From the NCBI GenBank assembly GCA_037355855.1, contig CM074758.1, forward strand, positions 5,243,001-5,307,000: a stretch of 64,000 nt of DNA, written 5' to 3'. The translations under genes and the position numbers were made by a program. A model generated the notes under the pieces. That model made no database searches and had not been told where the DNA came from. It saw nothing but the letters and a program-made list of their open reading frames with translations. Position 1 is the stretch's first letter. Each line of letters starts with the position of its first letter. Positions 51,473 through 61,074 of the stretch are shown here, piece by piece. This DNA is from Pseudo-nitzschia pungens (lineage: Eukaryota > Bacillariophyta > Bacillariophyceae > Bacillariales > Bacillariaceae).

Positions 51473-51793
51473 AATAACCTTCGAGTTCCTCGCGCCTTCT
51501 TGTTTTGTAACTTCCTTCGGTCTCCACTTCGACCTCCGGTCTCAGTGTCGGCCTCCGTAAGTTACAGTGAAACCTATTTGTAATCCGCACGGGATACAAA
51601 AAAAGAACCCACTGGGCTCCCTCTAAGGAGTACTACTGAAATTATGAAACCTAGTCGGGCTCGTTGCACTCGCTCTCTTAGGTTTCATAATTTCAGTAGT
51701 ACTCCTTAGAGGGAGCCCAGTGGGTTCTTTTTTTGTATCCCGCGCGGATTACAATTAGGTTTCACACGCGGCGCGAGCAACTCGAAGGTTATT
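51473..51793. mobile_element. Fold-back element with AATAACCTTCGAGTT ends and nested palindrome
   Basis: TIR AATAACCTTCGAGTT at 51473 and its complement AACTCGAAGGTTATT ending at 51793, followed inside by CTCGCGCC / GGCGCGAG. It encloses the palindrome 51567-51765. Confidence 0.8.
51567..51765. repeat. 87-bp near-perfect palindrome, 25-bp loop
   Basis: Arms 51567-51653 and 51679-51765: GTGAAACCTA...AGAACCCACTGGGCTCCCTC...GAAACCTA and complement, with only two or three mismatches. The loop is rich in GTCGGGCTCGTTGCACTCGC. Confidence 0.9.
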
Positions 51794-52350
51794 TAACATG
51801 TATTCATCCCTACCAGGAGCAAGCAGCAGGCAATTAAATGCATGGTTAGAAGTGAACTCCATGATCGATACCCCCGTCCAATCTTGATGCAGTTCACTCA
51901 CTGTCAGATTGTATTTCAGTTCCCATTGTATCGTCTGTCGTATCGTCCGTCGTATCGTCCGTCGTATCGTATTTCAGTTCCCGTCATATCGTATTTCAGT
52001 TGCGTTCTGTGTATTCTTCCCTACGAGGAGCAAGCAGGTAATTAAATGCATAGTTAGAAGTGAACTCCATGATCGATACCCCCGTCCAATCTTGATGCAG
52101 TTCACTCACTGTCGGATTGTATTTCAGTTCCCATTGTATAGACTGTCGTATCGTCCGTCGTATCGTCCGTCGTATCGTCCGTCGTATCGTATTTCAGTTC
52201 CCGTCATATCGTATTTCAGTTGCGTTCTGTGTATTCTTCCCTATGAGGAGCAAGCAGGTAATTAAATGCATAGTTAGAAGTGAACTCCATGATCGATACC
52301 CCCGTCCAATCTTGATGCAGTTGACTCACTGTCGGATTGTATTTCAGTAA
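51794..52350. repeat. Compound minisatellite, right half
   Basis: Three compound units with extra GTCCGTCGTATC repeats (51945-51970, 52145-52190). Continues the array before 51142. Confidence 0.85.
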
Positions 52351-52765
52351 TTTTGTGAAGTTTGGCACACACATTTTATGTGCAGTTTTTGCTTGCTTTT
52401 TTACTCATACGGTATGCGGTTTGCAGCATTTTCAGTCCGCGCCATAATTTTTGACTTTTTGACTACTACAGAATTCTTATCAGCTGTCCCCCGGTTCTAC
52501 GTCCCCGACTACTAATTTCTACTGAAACCTGGGGACAGCTGATAGCAATTCTGTAGTAATTACGCAAGGTTAATTACTGCCAAGAATATTACGTAAGGTT
52601 AATTCCTGCCAAGAATATTGTACCCCAAAACCTGGTGCACCGACGAAGAAAAAGGACAAAGGACAGACACTGGTTCGAAAAGCAGCGGAAAAAGGACAGA
52701 CATCCGTTCGCAAATCAGCAAAAAGACACTAAAAAATACACTAAAAGTAACTACTAAACTATAAA
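52351..52765 (+). repeat. Leader of the satellite A block
   Basis: Collinear with 17461-17714 (GGCACACACATTTTATGTGC..., GCGCCATAATTTTTGACT, CCTGGTGCACC, AAAAAGGACAGACATCCGTT), interrupted by MITE copy 6. Confidence 0.75.
52466..52556. mobile_element. MITE family M copy 6 (TA duplication)
   Basis: 91-bp fold-back CTACAGAATTCTTATCAGCT...AGCTGATAGCAATTCTGTAG, flanked by TA (52464-52465, 52557-52558). The copy at 17461-17714 lacks it, so that block preserves an empty site near TTTGACTACATTTTTACTAC. Confidence 0.92.
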
Positions 52766-53760
52766 ATGAGTTATGTAAATCAATACATGGAATATTTCCA
52801 CCATTCCAGGGTCAATAGTCCTCACCCTATGTATGCTTGGGACTATGAAAAAAGTCTGAGTGAGAAACACCCAATACTTTGGATGTCACATCTATTTGAT
52901 GCATATTTCCTCCAGTACTGGCATATTTCACTAGAAAATAGACAATATGACCTATGTAAATTCAGAAATGGAATATTTCCACCGTTCCAGGGTCAATAGT
53001 CCTCACCCTATGTATGCTTGGGACTCTGAAAAAAGTCTGAGTGAGCAAGACCCAATACTTTGGATGTCACATCTATTTAATGCATATTTCCTCCAGTACC
53101 GGCATATTTCACTAGAAAATATACAAAATGACCTATCTAAATTCAGAAATGGAATATTTCCACCATTCCAGCGCCAATAGTCCTCCCTCTATGTATGCTT
53201 GGGACTACGAAAAAAGTCTGAGTGAGCAAGACCCAATACTTTGGATGTCACATCTATTTAATGCACATTTCCTCCAGTACTGGCATATTTCACTAGAAAA
53301 TATACAAAATGACCTATCTAAATTCAGAAATGGAATATTTCCACCATTCCAGCGCCAATAGTCCTCCCTCTATGTATGCTTGGGACTACGAAAAAAGTCT
53401 GAGTGAGCAAGACCCAATACTTTGGATGTCACATCTATTTAATGCACATTTCCTCCAGTACTGGCATATTTCACTAGAAAATATACAAAATGACCTATCT
53501 AAATTCAGAAATGGATTATTTCCACCATTCCAGCGCCAATAGTCCTCCCTCTATGTATGCTTGGGACTACGAAAAAAGTCTGAGTGAGCAAGACCCAATA
53601 CTTTGGATGTCACATCTATTTAATGCACATTTCCTCCAGTACTGGCATATTTCACTAGAAAATATACAAAATGACCTATCTAAATTCAGAAATGGATTAT
53701 TTCCACCATTCCAGTGCCAATAGTCCTCACCCTATGTATGGTCAGGACTCTGAAAAAAGT
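52766..53760 (+). repeat. Satellite A, 181-bp unit, about 5.5 copies
   Basis: Exact 181-bp spacing of ATGACCTAT(G/C)TAAATTCAGAA at 52766 (variant), 52947, 53128, 53309 and 53490. Each unit includes CACCATTCCAG, AAAAAAGTCTGAGTGAGCAA and CCAATACTTTGGATGTCACA. The middle units are almost identical, which points to recent local expansion. Each unit gives a 77-codon open frame by chance. Confidence 0.95.
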
Positions 53761-54420
53761 CTGAGTCAGAAACACCCAATACTTTGGATGTCACATCTAT
53801 TTGATGTACTTTGGGATGGTACTGGATGGTACTAGGGCCCTCCAATAGGATAGATATGTATCATAGTTACATACCTTAGCTCTTAAGAGATGAATACCAT
53901 GTTAGAATATCTACAAGATTCTAACTGAACAGGATGCTAAGCAGGATGCTGGGCCCTTGTAGTAGAATTTGTACCAGATCTACATACCCTATCACTTATC
54001 AGATCAATATTGGGAGATCTGCAGGGGGTGCTAACTGAATAACCGAACTCTAGTACTGTGCTAAGGGGGACACTTAATAGGATGCTGAGCATGAGGATGC
54101 TGGGCTTTCTATGTAGAACTTGTACTAAATCTACATACCTTAGCTCTTAGCAGATTAATATTAGGAGATCTACAGGGGGTGCTAACTACTTAACCGAACT
54201 CTACTGTGCTAAGGGGGACACTTAACATGATGCTAAGCAGGATGCTGGGCCTTGTATGTAGAACTTGTACCAGATCTACATACCCTAGCTCTTATCAGAG
54301 CAATATTGGGAGATCTACAGGGGGTGCTAACTAATTAACCGAACTATACTTTGCTAAGGGGGACACTTAACAGGATGCTGCTGGGCCTTGTATGTAGAAC
54401 TTGTACCAGATCTACATAGT
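53761..54420 (+). repeat. About 130-bp tandem repeat, GTACCAGATCTACATACC type
   Basis: Four degenerate units, each with GGATGCTGGGCC, TGTAGAACTTGTACCAGATC, GGGAGATCTACAGGGGGTGC and CTAAGGGGGACACTTAA. The window start (1-60) resembles one unit. No gene. Confidence 0.8.
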
Positions 54421-54423
54421 GTT

Positions 54424-54615
54424 TAGCTTTGCTTGCTGCTTTGCTTGCTGCTTTGCTTGCTGCTTTGCTTGCTGCTTTGCTTGCTGCTTTGCTTGCTGCT
54501 TTGCTTGCTGCTTTGCTTGCTGCTTTGCTTGCTGCTTTGCTTGCTGCTTTGCTTGCTGCTTTGCTTGCTGCTTTGCTTGCTGCTTTGCTTGCTGCTTTGC
54601 TTGTTGCTGCTTTGT
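54424..54615. repeat. 12-bp microsatellite (TTTGCTTGCTGC)n
   Basis: About 16 copies, nearly perfect. All six frames are open through it, giving AKQQ, SKQS, LLCL type runs; none is a gene. Confidence 0.95.
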
Positions 54616-54885
54616 TGGGGTTGTAAACAAACAAACCTCCAGCTTGGATTGAAGGATCGTAGGGAATGAAGGGAGACAAACACAACGCATCCAGTGGAAC
54701 ATCTACAACGCTACGGCCTACTTTAAATTGAAGGATTGTAGGGGATGACGGGAGAGGAACAACGCATCCAGTTACAAGGGAGATAAAGAACGCGTCGAGT
54801 TAGTACAAGGGAGATCTACAACGCTGAGGCCTACTTTAAATTATCGTTTAATATTAGTAATAAAAGATCAGCTCCATTCTTGGGG
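54616..54885. other. Spacer, no gene seen
   Basis: Contains a loosely repeated GGGAGA(C/G)AACACAACGCATCCAG segment and TACTTTAAATT twice; nothing else recognised. Confidence 0.4.
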
Positions 54886-55740
54886 CTTGGGATGAATCGT
54901 AGGGTTCAATCAATCGGATGATGAATCATAGTAGGGTTGCTGAACCGATCGGGGTTTGGGATGTTTGGGGTGAATCGTAGTAGGGTTGCTGAATCGATCG
55001 GGGTTTGGGATGTTTGGGGTGAATCGTAGTAGGGTTGCTGAATCGATCAGGGTTTGGAAAAATCGTAGGGTTGCTGAATCGATCGGGGATTGGGATGAAT
55101 CATAGTAGGGTTGCTGAATCGATCGGGGTTCGTAGTAGGGTTGCTGAATAGATCGGGGTTTGGAAAAATCGTAGTAGGGTTGCTGAATCGATCGGGGTTT
55201 GGGATGTTTGGGGTGAATCGTAGTAGGGTTGCTGAATCGATCGGGGTTTGGAAAAATCGTAGTAGGGTTGCTGAATCGATCGGGGTTTGGGATGAATCGT
55301 AGTAGGGTTCTTGCTGAATCGATCGGGGTTTGGGTTGCTGAATCGATCGGGGTTTGGGATGAATCGTAGTAGGGTTCTTGCTGAATCGATCGGGGTTTGG
55401 GGTGAATCGTAGGGTTGCTGAATCGATCGGGGTTTGGGATGAATCATAGTAGGGTTGCTGAATCGATCGGGGTCTGGGATGAATCGTAGTAGGGTTGCTG
55501 AATCGATCGGGGTTTGGGATGAATCGTAGTAGGGTTCTTGCTGAATCGATCGGGGTTTGGGGTGAATCGTAGTAGGGTTGCTGAATCGATCGGGGTTTGG
55601 GGCGAATCGTAGTAGGGTTGCTGAATCGATCGGGGTTTGGGATGAATCATAGTAGGGTTGCTGAATCGATCGGGGTCTGGGATGAATCGTAGTAGGGTTG
55701 CTGAATCGATCGGGGTTTGGGATGAATCATAGTAGGGTTG
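54886..55740. repeat. 41-bp minisatellite GTAGTAGGGTTGCTGAATCG
   Basis: About 21 units, consensus GGGATGAATC + GTAGTAGGGTTGCTGAATCG + ATCGGGGTTTG, with length variants from insertion of TTGGGGT or CTT. Open frames in it are artefacts. Confidence 0.93.
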
Positions 55741-56464
55741 CTGAAGAACACTGACGTTCTCTTCTTAATCCTCGACGCGAAAACCAAGAACTTGACCGTG
55801 TTGAAGTGTTTACCAATAGGTATTCCTTCTTGTACCACTTCAAGGAGGTTATTCGGACTAAAATACAATGAGCAAAAGAGCCTACCGTAGGGCGGGTTCT
55901 GTTCGTTCTCGTGACGGAGTGCAATAAAGCAACTCTACTCAAAATAAGTCGGATTGTGAATCGAAACAGCAGTGATTTGTGTTATTCCTGAAAATAGTGA
56001 GTGGAGCACAAAAAAAGTGATTACGGGAAGGAGCAAAATACAGTGTTTAAAATACAGTGATTTGCAAAAGAAAAATACAGTGAATTAATACAGAGTGGGT
56101 GTCGTCGGGTCGGGTCGTTTTTGACACCCATATTGTCATAATGACGTAAAAGATACCAAAAAATAATAATAAATCAAATATACGTCATTACGGTGATTAA
56201 AGTTACTTCGTATTTAAATACGTATATTAATATTATTGTGGTCCTGTACAGTTTGTACTGCAAAAATTCAATTTTTTTCATTGGCTCAACCGGTGGGTGT
56301 CGTCGGGTCGGATCCTTATTGACACCCATATTGTCATAATGACGTAAAAGATACCAAATACTTCGTAATAAATAGAAGTAAAATATTACCGGTAAACCTT
56401 ACCATAGGATCGAATTTTTTTTTCCACTGATATTCCTGTACAGTTTGTACTGCGAAAATTCGAA
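55741..56464. other. AT-rich spacer with a duplicated GTCGTCGGGTCGG segment
   Basis: The segment GGGTGTCGTCGGGTCGG...TTGTCATAATGACGTAAAAG occurs at 56096-56160 and 56285-56360. CCTGTACAGTTTGTACTGC occurs at 56235 and 56436, the latter leading into the minisatellite. No gene seen. Confidence 0.55.
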
Positions 56465-56780
56465 TTTTTTGCCCCCCCTTTATTATCGACGCGTTGCTGC
56501 TGCTTGCTGCTTGCTGTCCCCCCCTGTATTATCGACGCGTTGCTGCTGCTTGCTGCTTGCAGTCCCCCCCCTGTATTATCGACGCGTTGCTGCTGCTTGC
56601 TGCTTGCTGTCCCCCCCCCTGTATTATCGACGCGTTGCTGCTGCTTGCTGCTTGCTGTCCCCCCCCCCTGTATTATCGACGCGTTGCTGCTACAGTGCTA
56701 CAGGGGATACAGCGCTACAGGGGATACAGCGCTACAGGGGATACAGCGCTACAGGGGACACAGCGCTACAGCGCTACAAG
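56465..56780 (+). repeat. 35-bp GC-rich minisatellite and GCTACAGGGGATACAGC repeat, copy 3
   Basis: Five units of TATTATCGACGCGTTGCTGC with CCCCCC tracts, then the GATACAGCGCTACAGG microsatellite. Same order as 21220-22459. Confidence 0.88.
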
Positions 56781-57235
56781 GGATGAGCGCAGCTCAGCTC
56801 CTCTGTATCGTATCGTGACAGCGTTCCGATAACTCGTAGATAATAGAGCTCTGTAGCTCCAGTACTGTATTATACGGGTAGCGTACGGAGTAGCGTAGTG
56901 TACGGAGTAGCGTAGTAGCGTAGCTCCGCTTAATTAGATTCAAAGGTGTGCTAGCGCGTTGGGTAACTGTCTGGGTCAGGTATCCGGTCATAGTACATAT
57001 TATACACCAATGACCCGACCCCGCACCAATGACCCGACCCCGGCGGTAGCATAGTATCTTAGCAATGGTATCATGGTAGGTTAGCATCTCCAGTACTGTA
57101 TTTCGTAGCATTAGCAACCCTAACCCTGTAGCATTTAGCTACACCATTACGGGTGCTATACTCGGGGTACGTACAATTGGTACAAATCATACGCGACGGC
57201 CCTAGTAACTTCTGGTAGCATCCATACTAAGCAGG
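56781..57235 (+). repeat. LTR-core block, and paralogous empty site of the gag-only element
   Basis: GATGAGCGCAGCTCAGCTC-CTCTGTATCGTATCG is uninterrupted here, whereas at 22459/26429 the same sequence is split by the gag-only element. The rest follows the CoDi LTR middle through CACCAATGACCCGACCCCG (partly doubled at 57007-57035) to GCATCCATACTAAGCAGG. Confidence 0.82.
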
Positions 57236-57785
57236 GGATACAGCGCTACAGCGCTGCAGGGGATACAGTCCCCCCCTGTATTATCGACGCGTTGCTGCTA
57301 CAGCGCTACAGGGGATACAGCGCTAAAGGGGATACAGCGCTATGATACAGCGCTACAGGGATACAGCGCTACGATACAGCGCTACAGATATACAGCGATA
57401 CAGGGATAAGCGATACAGGGAGGATACAGCGCTACAGCGCTACAGGGATACAGCGCTACAGGGATACAGGGATACAGGGGATGAGCGCAGCTGAGCTCTG
57501 TATCGTATCGTGACAGCGTTCCGATAACTCGTAGATAATAGAGCTCTGTAGCTCCAGTACTGTATTATACGGGTAGCGTACGGAGTAGCGTAGCGTAGTT
57601 CCGTTTAATTAGATTCAAAGGTGTGCTAGCGCGTTGGGTAACTGTTTGGGTCAGGTATCCGGTCATAGTACATATTGTACACCAGTGACCCGACCCCGGC
57701 GGTAGCATAGTATCTTAGCATGGTATCATGGTAGGTTAGCATATCCAGTACGTATTTCGTAGCATTAGCAACCCTAACCTTCGTC
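57236..57785 (+). repeat. GCTACAGG microsatellite and further LTR-core block
   Basis: 57236-57480 is the GATACAGCGCTACAGG repeat with one embedded minisatellite unit. 57480-57785 is another LTR-core copy, ending TTAGCAACCCTAACCTTCG, where other sequence begins. Confidence 0.8.
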
Positions 57786-58080
57786 TGTTAACTGTTTTTC
57801 GAGGTAAAATGGTCATTTTTAGACCTTTTTGACCCTGTACCTCAAATTTTTCTTTGGTAAAACTATTTAGGACCCCGTTTTTTTTTTTCAATTCCAACCC
57901 TCGCCCTTTTTTTAACGTCGAAAAGTCAATTTTTACCTACCAAAATTTCGTGGTTATGGTCAATTTCTATGCTATCATACCATGCTACCCTATTATGCTA
58001 CCGTCGGGGTATGGTCATTCGTGTACAATAAGTACTATAACCGGATACCCCAGCCCCTGCAGTGATAAGTGAGCAATTGT
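57786..58080. repeat. CGTCTGTTAACTG DNA-element end and inverted LTR-core relic
   Basis: CGTCTGTTAACTGTTTTTCG at about 57783 resembles the TIR at 7575, with a similar GGTCATTTTTAGACC interior; no right partner is found. 57960-58080 is a diverged, inverted LTR-core segment (ACCATGCTACCCTATTATGC, ATACCCCAGCCCCTG). Confidence 0.55.
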
Positions 58081-58309
58081 AGTACACGCCCTCCCTGTAT
58101 CCCTGTAACGCTGTAGCGCTGTATCCATGTAGCGTTGTATCGCCGTAGCGCTCTACATTACTCCACTCGTCACTCTACATTACTCCACTCGTCACTCTAC
58201 GTTACTCCACTCATCACTCTACGTTGCTCCACTCGTCACTCATTTTTATAATCATATCCTTAGTAGTAGTACATTATGATTTTTTCTAATTTCTACGAAT
58301 TGGTAGTAC
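58081..58309. repeat. CTGTAGCGCTGTATCC and 22-bp CACTCTACATTACTCCACTC repeats
   Basis: The first (58090-58155) is the inverse of the GATACAGCGCTACAGG array; the second is about five copies of CACTC(T)ACATTACTCCACTCGT (58150-58245). No gene. Confidence 0.8.
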
Positions 58310-59835
58310 TACTACCAATTCGCGTCGATAATACAGGGGGGACAGCAAGCAGCAGCAATGCGTCGATAATACAGGGGGGGACAGCAAGCAACAACGCGTC
58401 GATAATACAGGGGGGACAGCAAGCAGCAACGCGTCGAAAATACAGGGGGGACAGCAAGCAGCAACGAACGCGTCGACAATACAGGGGGGGACAGCAAGCA
58501 ACAACGCGTCGATAATACAGGGGGGACAGCAAGCAGCAACAAGCAGTCCAGCAATAATGCAGTGGGGACAGCAAGCAGCAACAAGCAGCAACGCGTCGAT
58601 AATACAGGGGGGGGACAGCAAGCAGCAAGCAGATAGAGGTGCTGAGTGAATGAGCCAATCAAAAAAATCGATTTTCCAGTACAAATTGTACAGGGATTTA
58701 TGTAGAAAAAAAATTAATACAAGGGGGACAGCAAGCAGCAACAATCGATAATACAGGGGGGGGACAGCAAGCAGCAAGCAGCAGCAACGCGTCGATAATA
58801 CGGGGGGGGGACAGCAAGCAGCAACGCGTCGATAATACAAACGCGTCAATAATACAGGGAGACAGCAAGCAGCAACGAGTCGATAATACAGGGGGGGACA
58901 GCAAGCAGCAACGCGTCGATAATACAGGGGGGACAGCAAGCAGCAAGCAGTAGCAACGCGTCGATAATACGTTGGGGGACAGCAAGCAGCAGCAGCGAGC
59001 AGCGAATAACGTACTGGGTTTTGCTAGGTTCGACGCGTTGTTTTTGTACTGTAAAGGGATACCCTAGCGCAGCCAAGAAGATAAAATGGATACAGCAGGG
59101 GGGAGCAAAGCGTCGATAATACAGGGGGACAGCTAGCACCAGCAGCAAGCACCAGCAAGCAGCAACGCGTTGATAATACAGGGGGGGAAGCAAACAGCAG
59201 CAAGCAGCAACGCGTCGATAATACAAGCAACGCGTCGATAATACAAGCAACGCGTGGATAATACAAACGCGTCGATAATACAGGGGGGACAGCAAGCAGG
59301 AGCAACGCGTCGATAATACAAACGCGTCGATAATACAGGGGGGACAGCAAGCAGCAGCAACGCGTCGATAATACAGGGGGGGGACAGCAAGCAGCAACGC
59401 GTCGATAAAACAGGGGGGACAGCAAGCAGCAAGCAGCAACGCGTCGATAATACAAACAGCAACGCGTCGATAATACAGGGGGGACAACAAGCAGCAGCAA
59501 CGCGTCGATAATACAGGGGGGGACAGCAAGCAGCAGCAACGCGTCGATAATACAGGGGGGACAGCAAGCAGCAAGCAGCAACGCGTCGATAATACAAACA
59601 GCAACGCGTCGATAATACAGGGGGGACAACAAGCAGCAACGCGTCGATAATACAAACGCGTCGATAATACAGGGGGGACAGCAAGCAGCAGCAACGCGTC
59701 GATAATACAGGGGGGGGGACAGCAAGCAGCAACGCGTCGATAATACAGCAAGCAGCAACCAATGCGTCGACAATACAAGGGGGGGGGGACAGCAAGCAGC
59801 AGCAAGCAGCAACGCATTGAAAATACAGGGGGGAT
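58310..59835 (-). repeat. 35-bp GC-rich minisatellite, inverted, about 35 units
   Basis: Units AACGCGTCGATAATACAGGG + GGGACAGCAAGCAGC. The spacer GAGCCAATCAAAAAAATCGA plus CAGTACAAATTGTACAGGG at 58650-58692 is the complement of the one at 21425-21475. The very long Cys/Leu-rich minus-strand frames are artefacts of the repeat. Confidence 0.93.
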
Positions 59836-60984
59836 AATACACGAGAATATTTTTAAAGAACTATCGCCTTCGTCGCCTTATTACCTTTTCGGATCGTTCC
59901 GGTTGTCGTCGTCGTCCCTATTCGTCGTCGTCCCTCTTGGCTCCGATATCTCCTGTGTGATGTATAAAATAAACAACAGGCGGTTAGTCGTCATTATCGT
60001 TCCGGTCGTCATCGTCGTCTCTCTCTGTCTCGATCGGTTTTCAATTACGGTACCTTTTATTGTCGTCGTCCCTATTTGTTTCGATCGTCGTCGTCGTTTC
60101 TCTTTGCTCCCATCTCTCCTGTGTGAATGTACAAAATAAACAAAAGGCGGTTAGTCGTCATTATCGTTCCCGTTGTCGTCGTCGTCGTGTCGGTCGTCGT
60201 CCCGGTTGTCGTCGTCTCGCTCGTCATCGTCGTCCCCCTCTTCTAGGATCGTACCTTCGTCGTAGCTTTTAGTGTACGTCATCCCTCCCCGATCGATCGT
60301 CTTCGTCGTCCTCTGCAGGTTTGATCGTCGTCGTTGTCCTCTGCAGGTCCGATCGTCTTCGTTCGTTCGCGCGTCGTACTCGTAGATATCTGGGTAAGCC
60401 AGATGACTCAAGGTCTGCAGCCCACCCTACCTTGATAACAAAAGATAACAGGAAGGATTTCAAGAGTGATCAGTTCTTTACTTTCTTTGCCATTAGTCTC
60501 TCCAAGATGGTACCAGGCGCCTTGCTCTCACTTTAAACTGGTCCGGCCAGAAAATTCCAACACTGAAACGAAAATGAAAATTATGACACATCCTCGAACA
60601 ACAAAATTCACCGCAATGATGCACATAATGTACGTAGGTAACAGTACTGTTTGTACAGGCTGACTGGAAAAAATGACAGCAATGTACGTAGATTACAGTA
60701 CTAAGTCTACAGTCTTAGTAAAAGAAAAAATGACATGTCTGCATCATACATAGTACCTAGTAGTACGTATGTATGTATAGGCAGGGGATGTGTAGGTTTC
60801 CAGTACTGTGTATAATGTACGTACGGTACTGGTACAAATGTTTTGGCCCGAAGTGGTGGAGGTGAAGATACGGTAAACCTTACCTTACTGTTGGTACATA
60901 TTATACAGGATGAGCCTTCCCCGAGATGGTAGTAGCACTTTAAATTAGAGAGAACACCGTTCGAGCAGCAGTAGACAGTAATAG
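59836..60984 (-). repeat. Composite block B: spacer segments, inverse of 19981-21220
   Basis: GAGAATATTTTTAAAGAACT (59843) pairs with the complement of 21187-21222. CGTCGTCGTCCC-rich repeats, including a duplicated CAGGCGGTTAGTCGTCATTA (59975, 60145), follow; then ATCTGGGTAAGCCAGATG (60390), the complement of 20560, then CTGACTGGAAAAAATGACAG (60660). The short Ser/Val- and Asp-rich frames come from TCGTCG repeats and are not accepted as genes. Confidence 0.7.
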
Positions 60985-61050
60985 TGGCACTGTTGGATGC
61001 AACTGATGTAAAGTCGTTGGTTCAAGTCCTGTTGCGGCAATGCCTTTTTT
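60985..61050 (+). promoter_or_regulatory. tRNA-like pol III signature: A box, B box and T6
   Basis: TGGCACTGTTGG (60985-60996) resembles the A box, GGTTCAAGTCC (61019-61029) matches the B box at nearly every position, and TTTTTT (61045-61050) is in the place of a pol III terminator. The spacing is tRNA-like, but acceptor and T stems do not pair well, so it is not an intact tRNA gene. A diverged equivalent lies inverted at about 20050-20125. Confidence 0.45.
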
Positions 61051-61074
61051 ACGATGCAATAGCAATATTTTTGC

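Noticed and set aside
52766..53723. Five 77-codon ORFs spaced 181 bp apart
   Set aside because: 181 is not a multiple of three, so the frames do not join; each is a satellite unit read between stops.
58286..59842. Several long minus-strand Cys-rich ORFs
   Set aside because: Readings of the 35-bp minisatellite; not coding.
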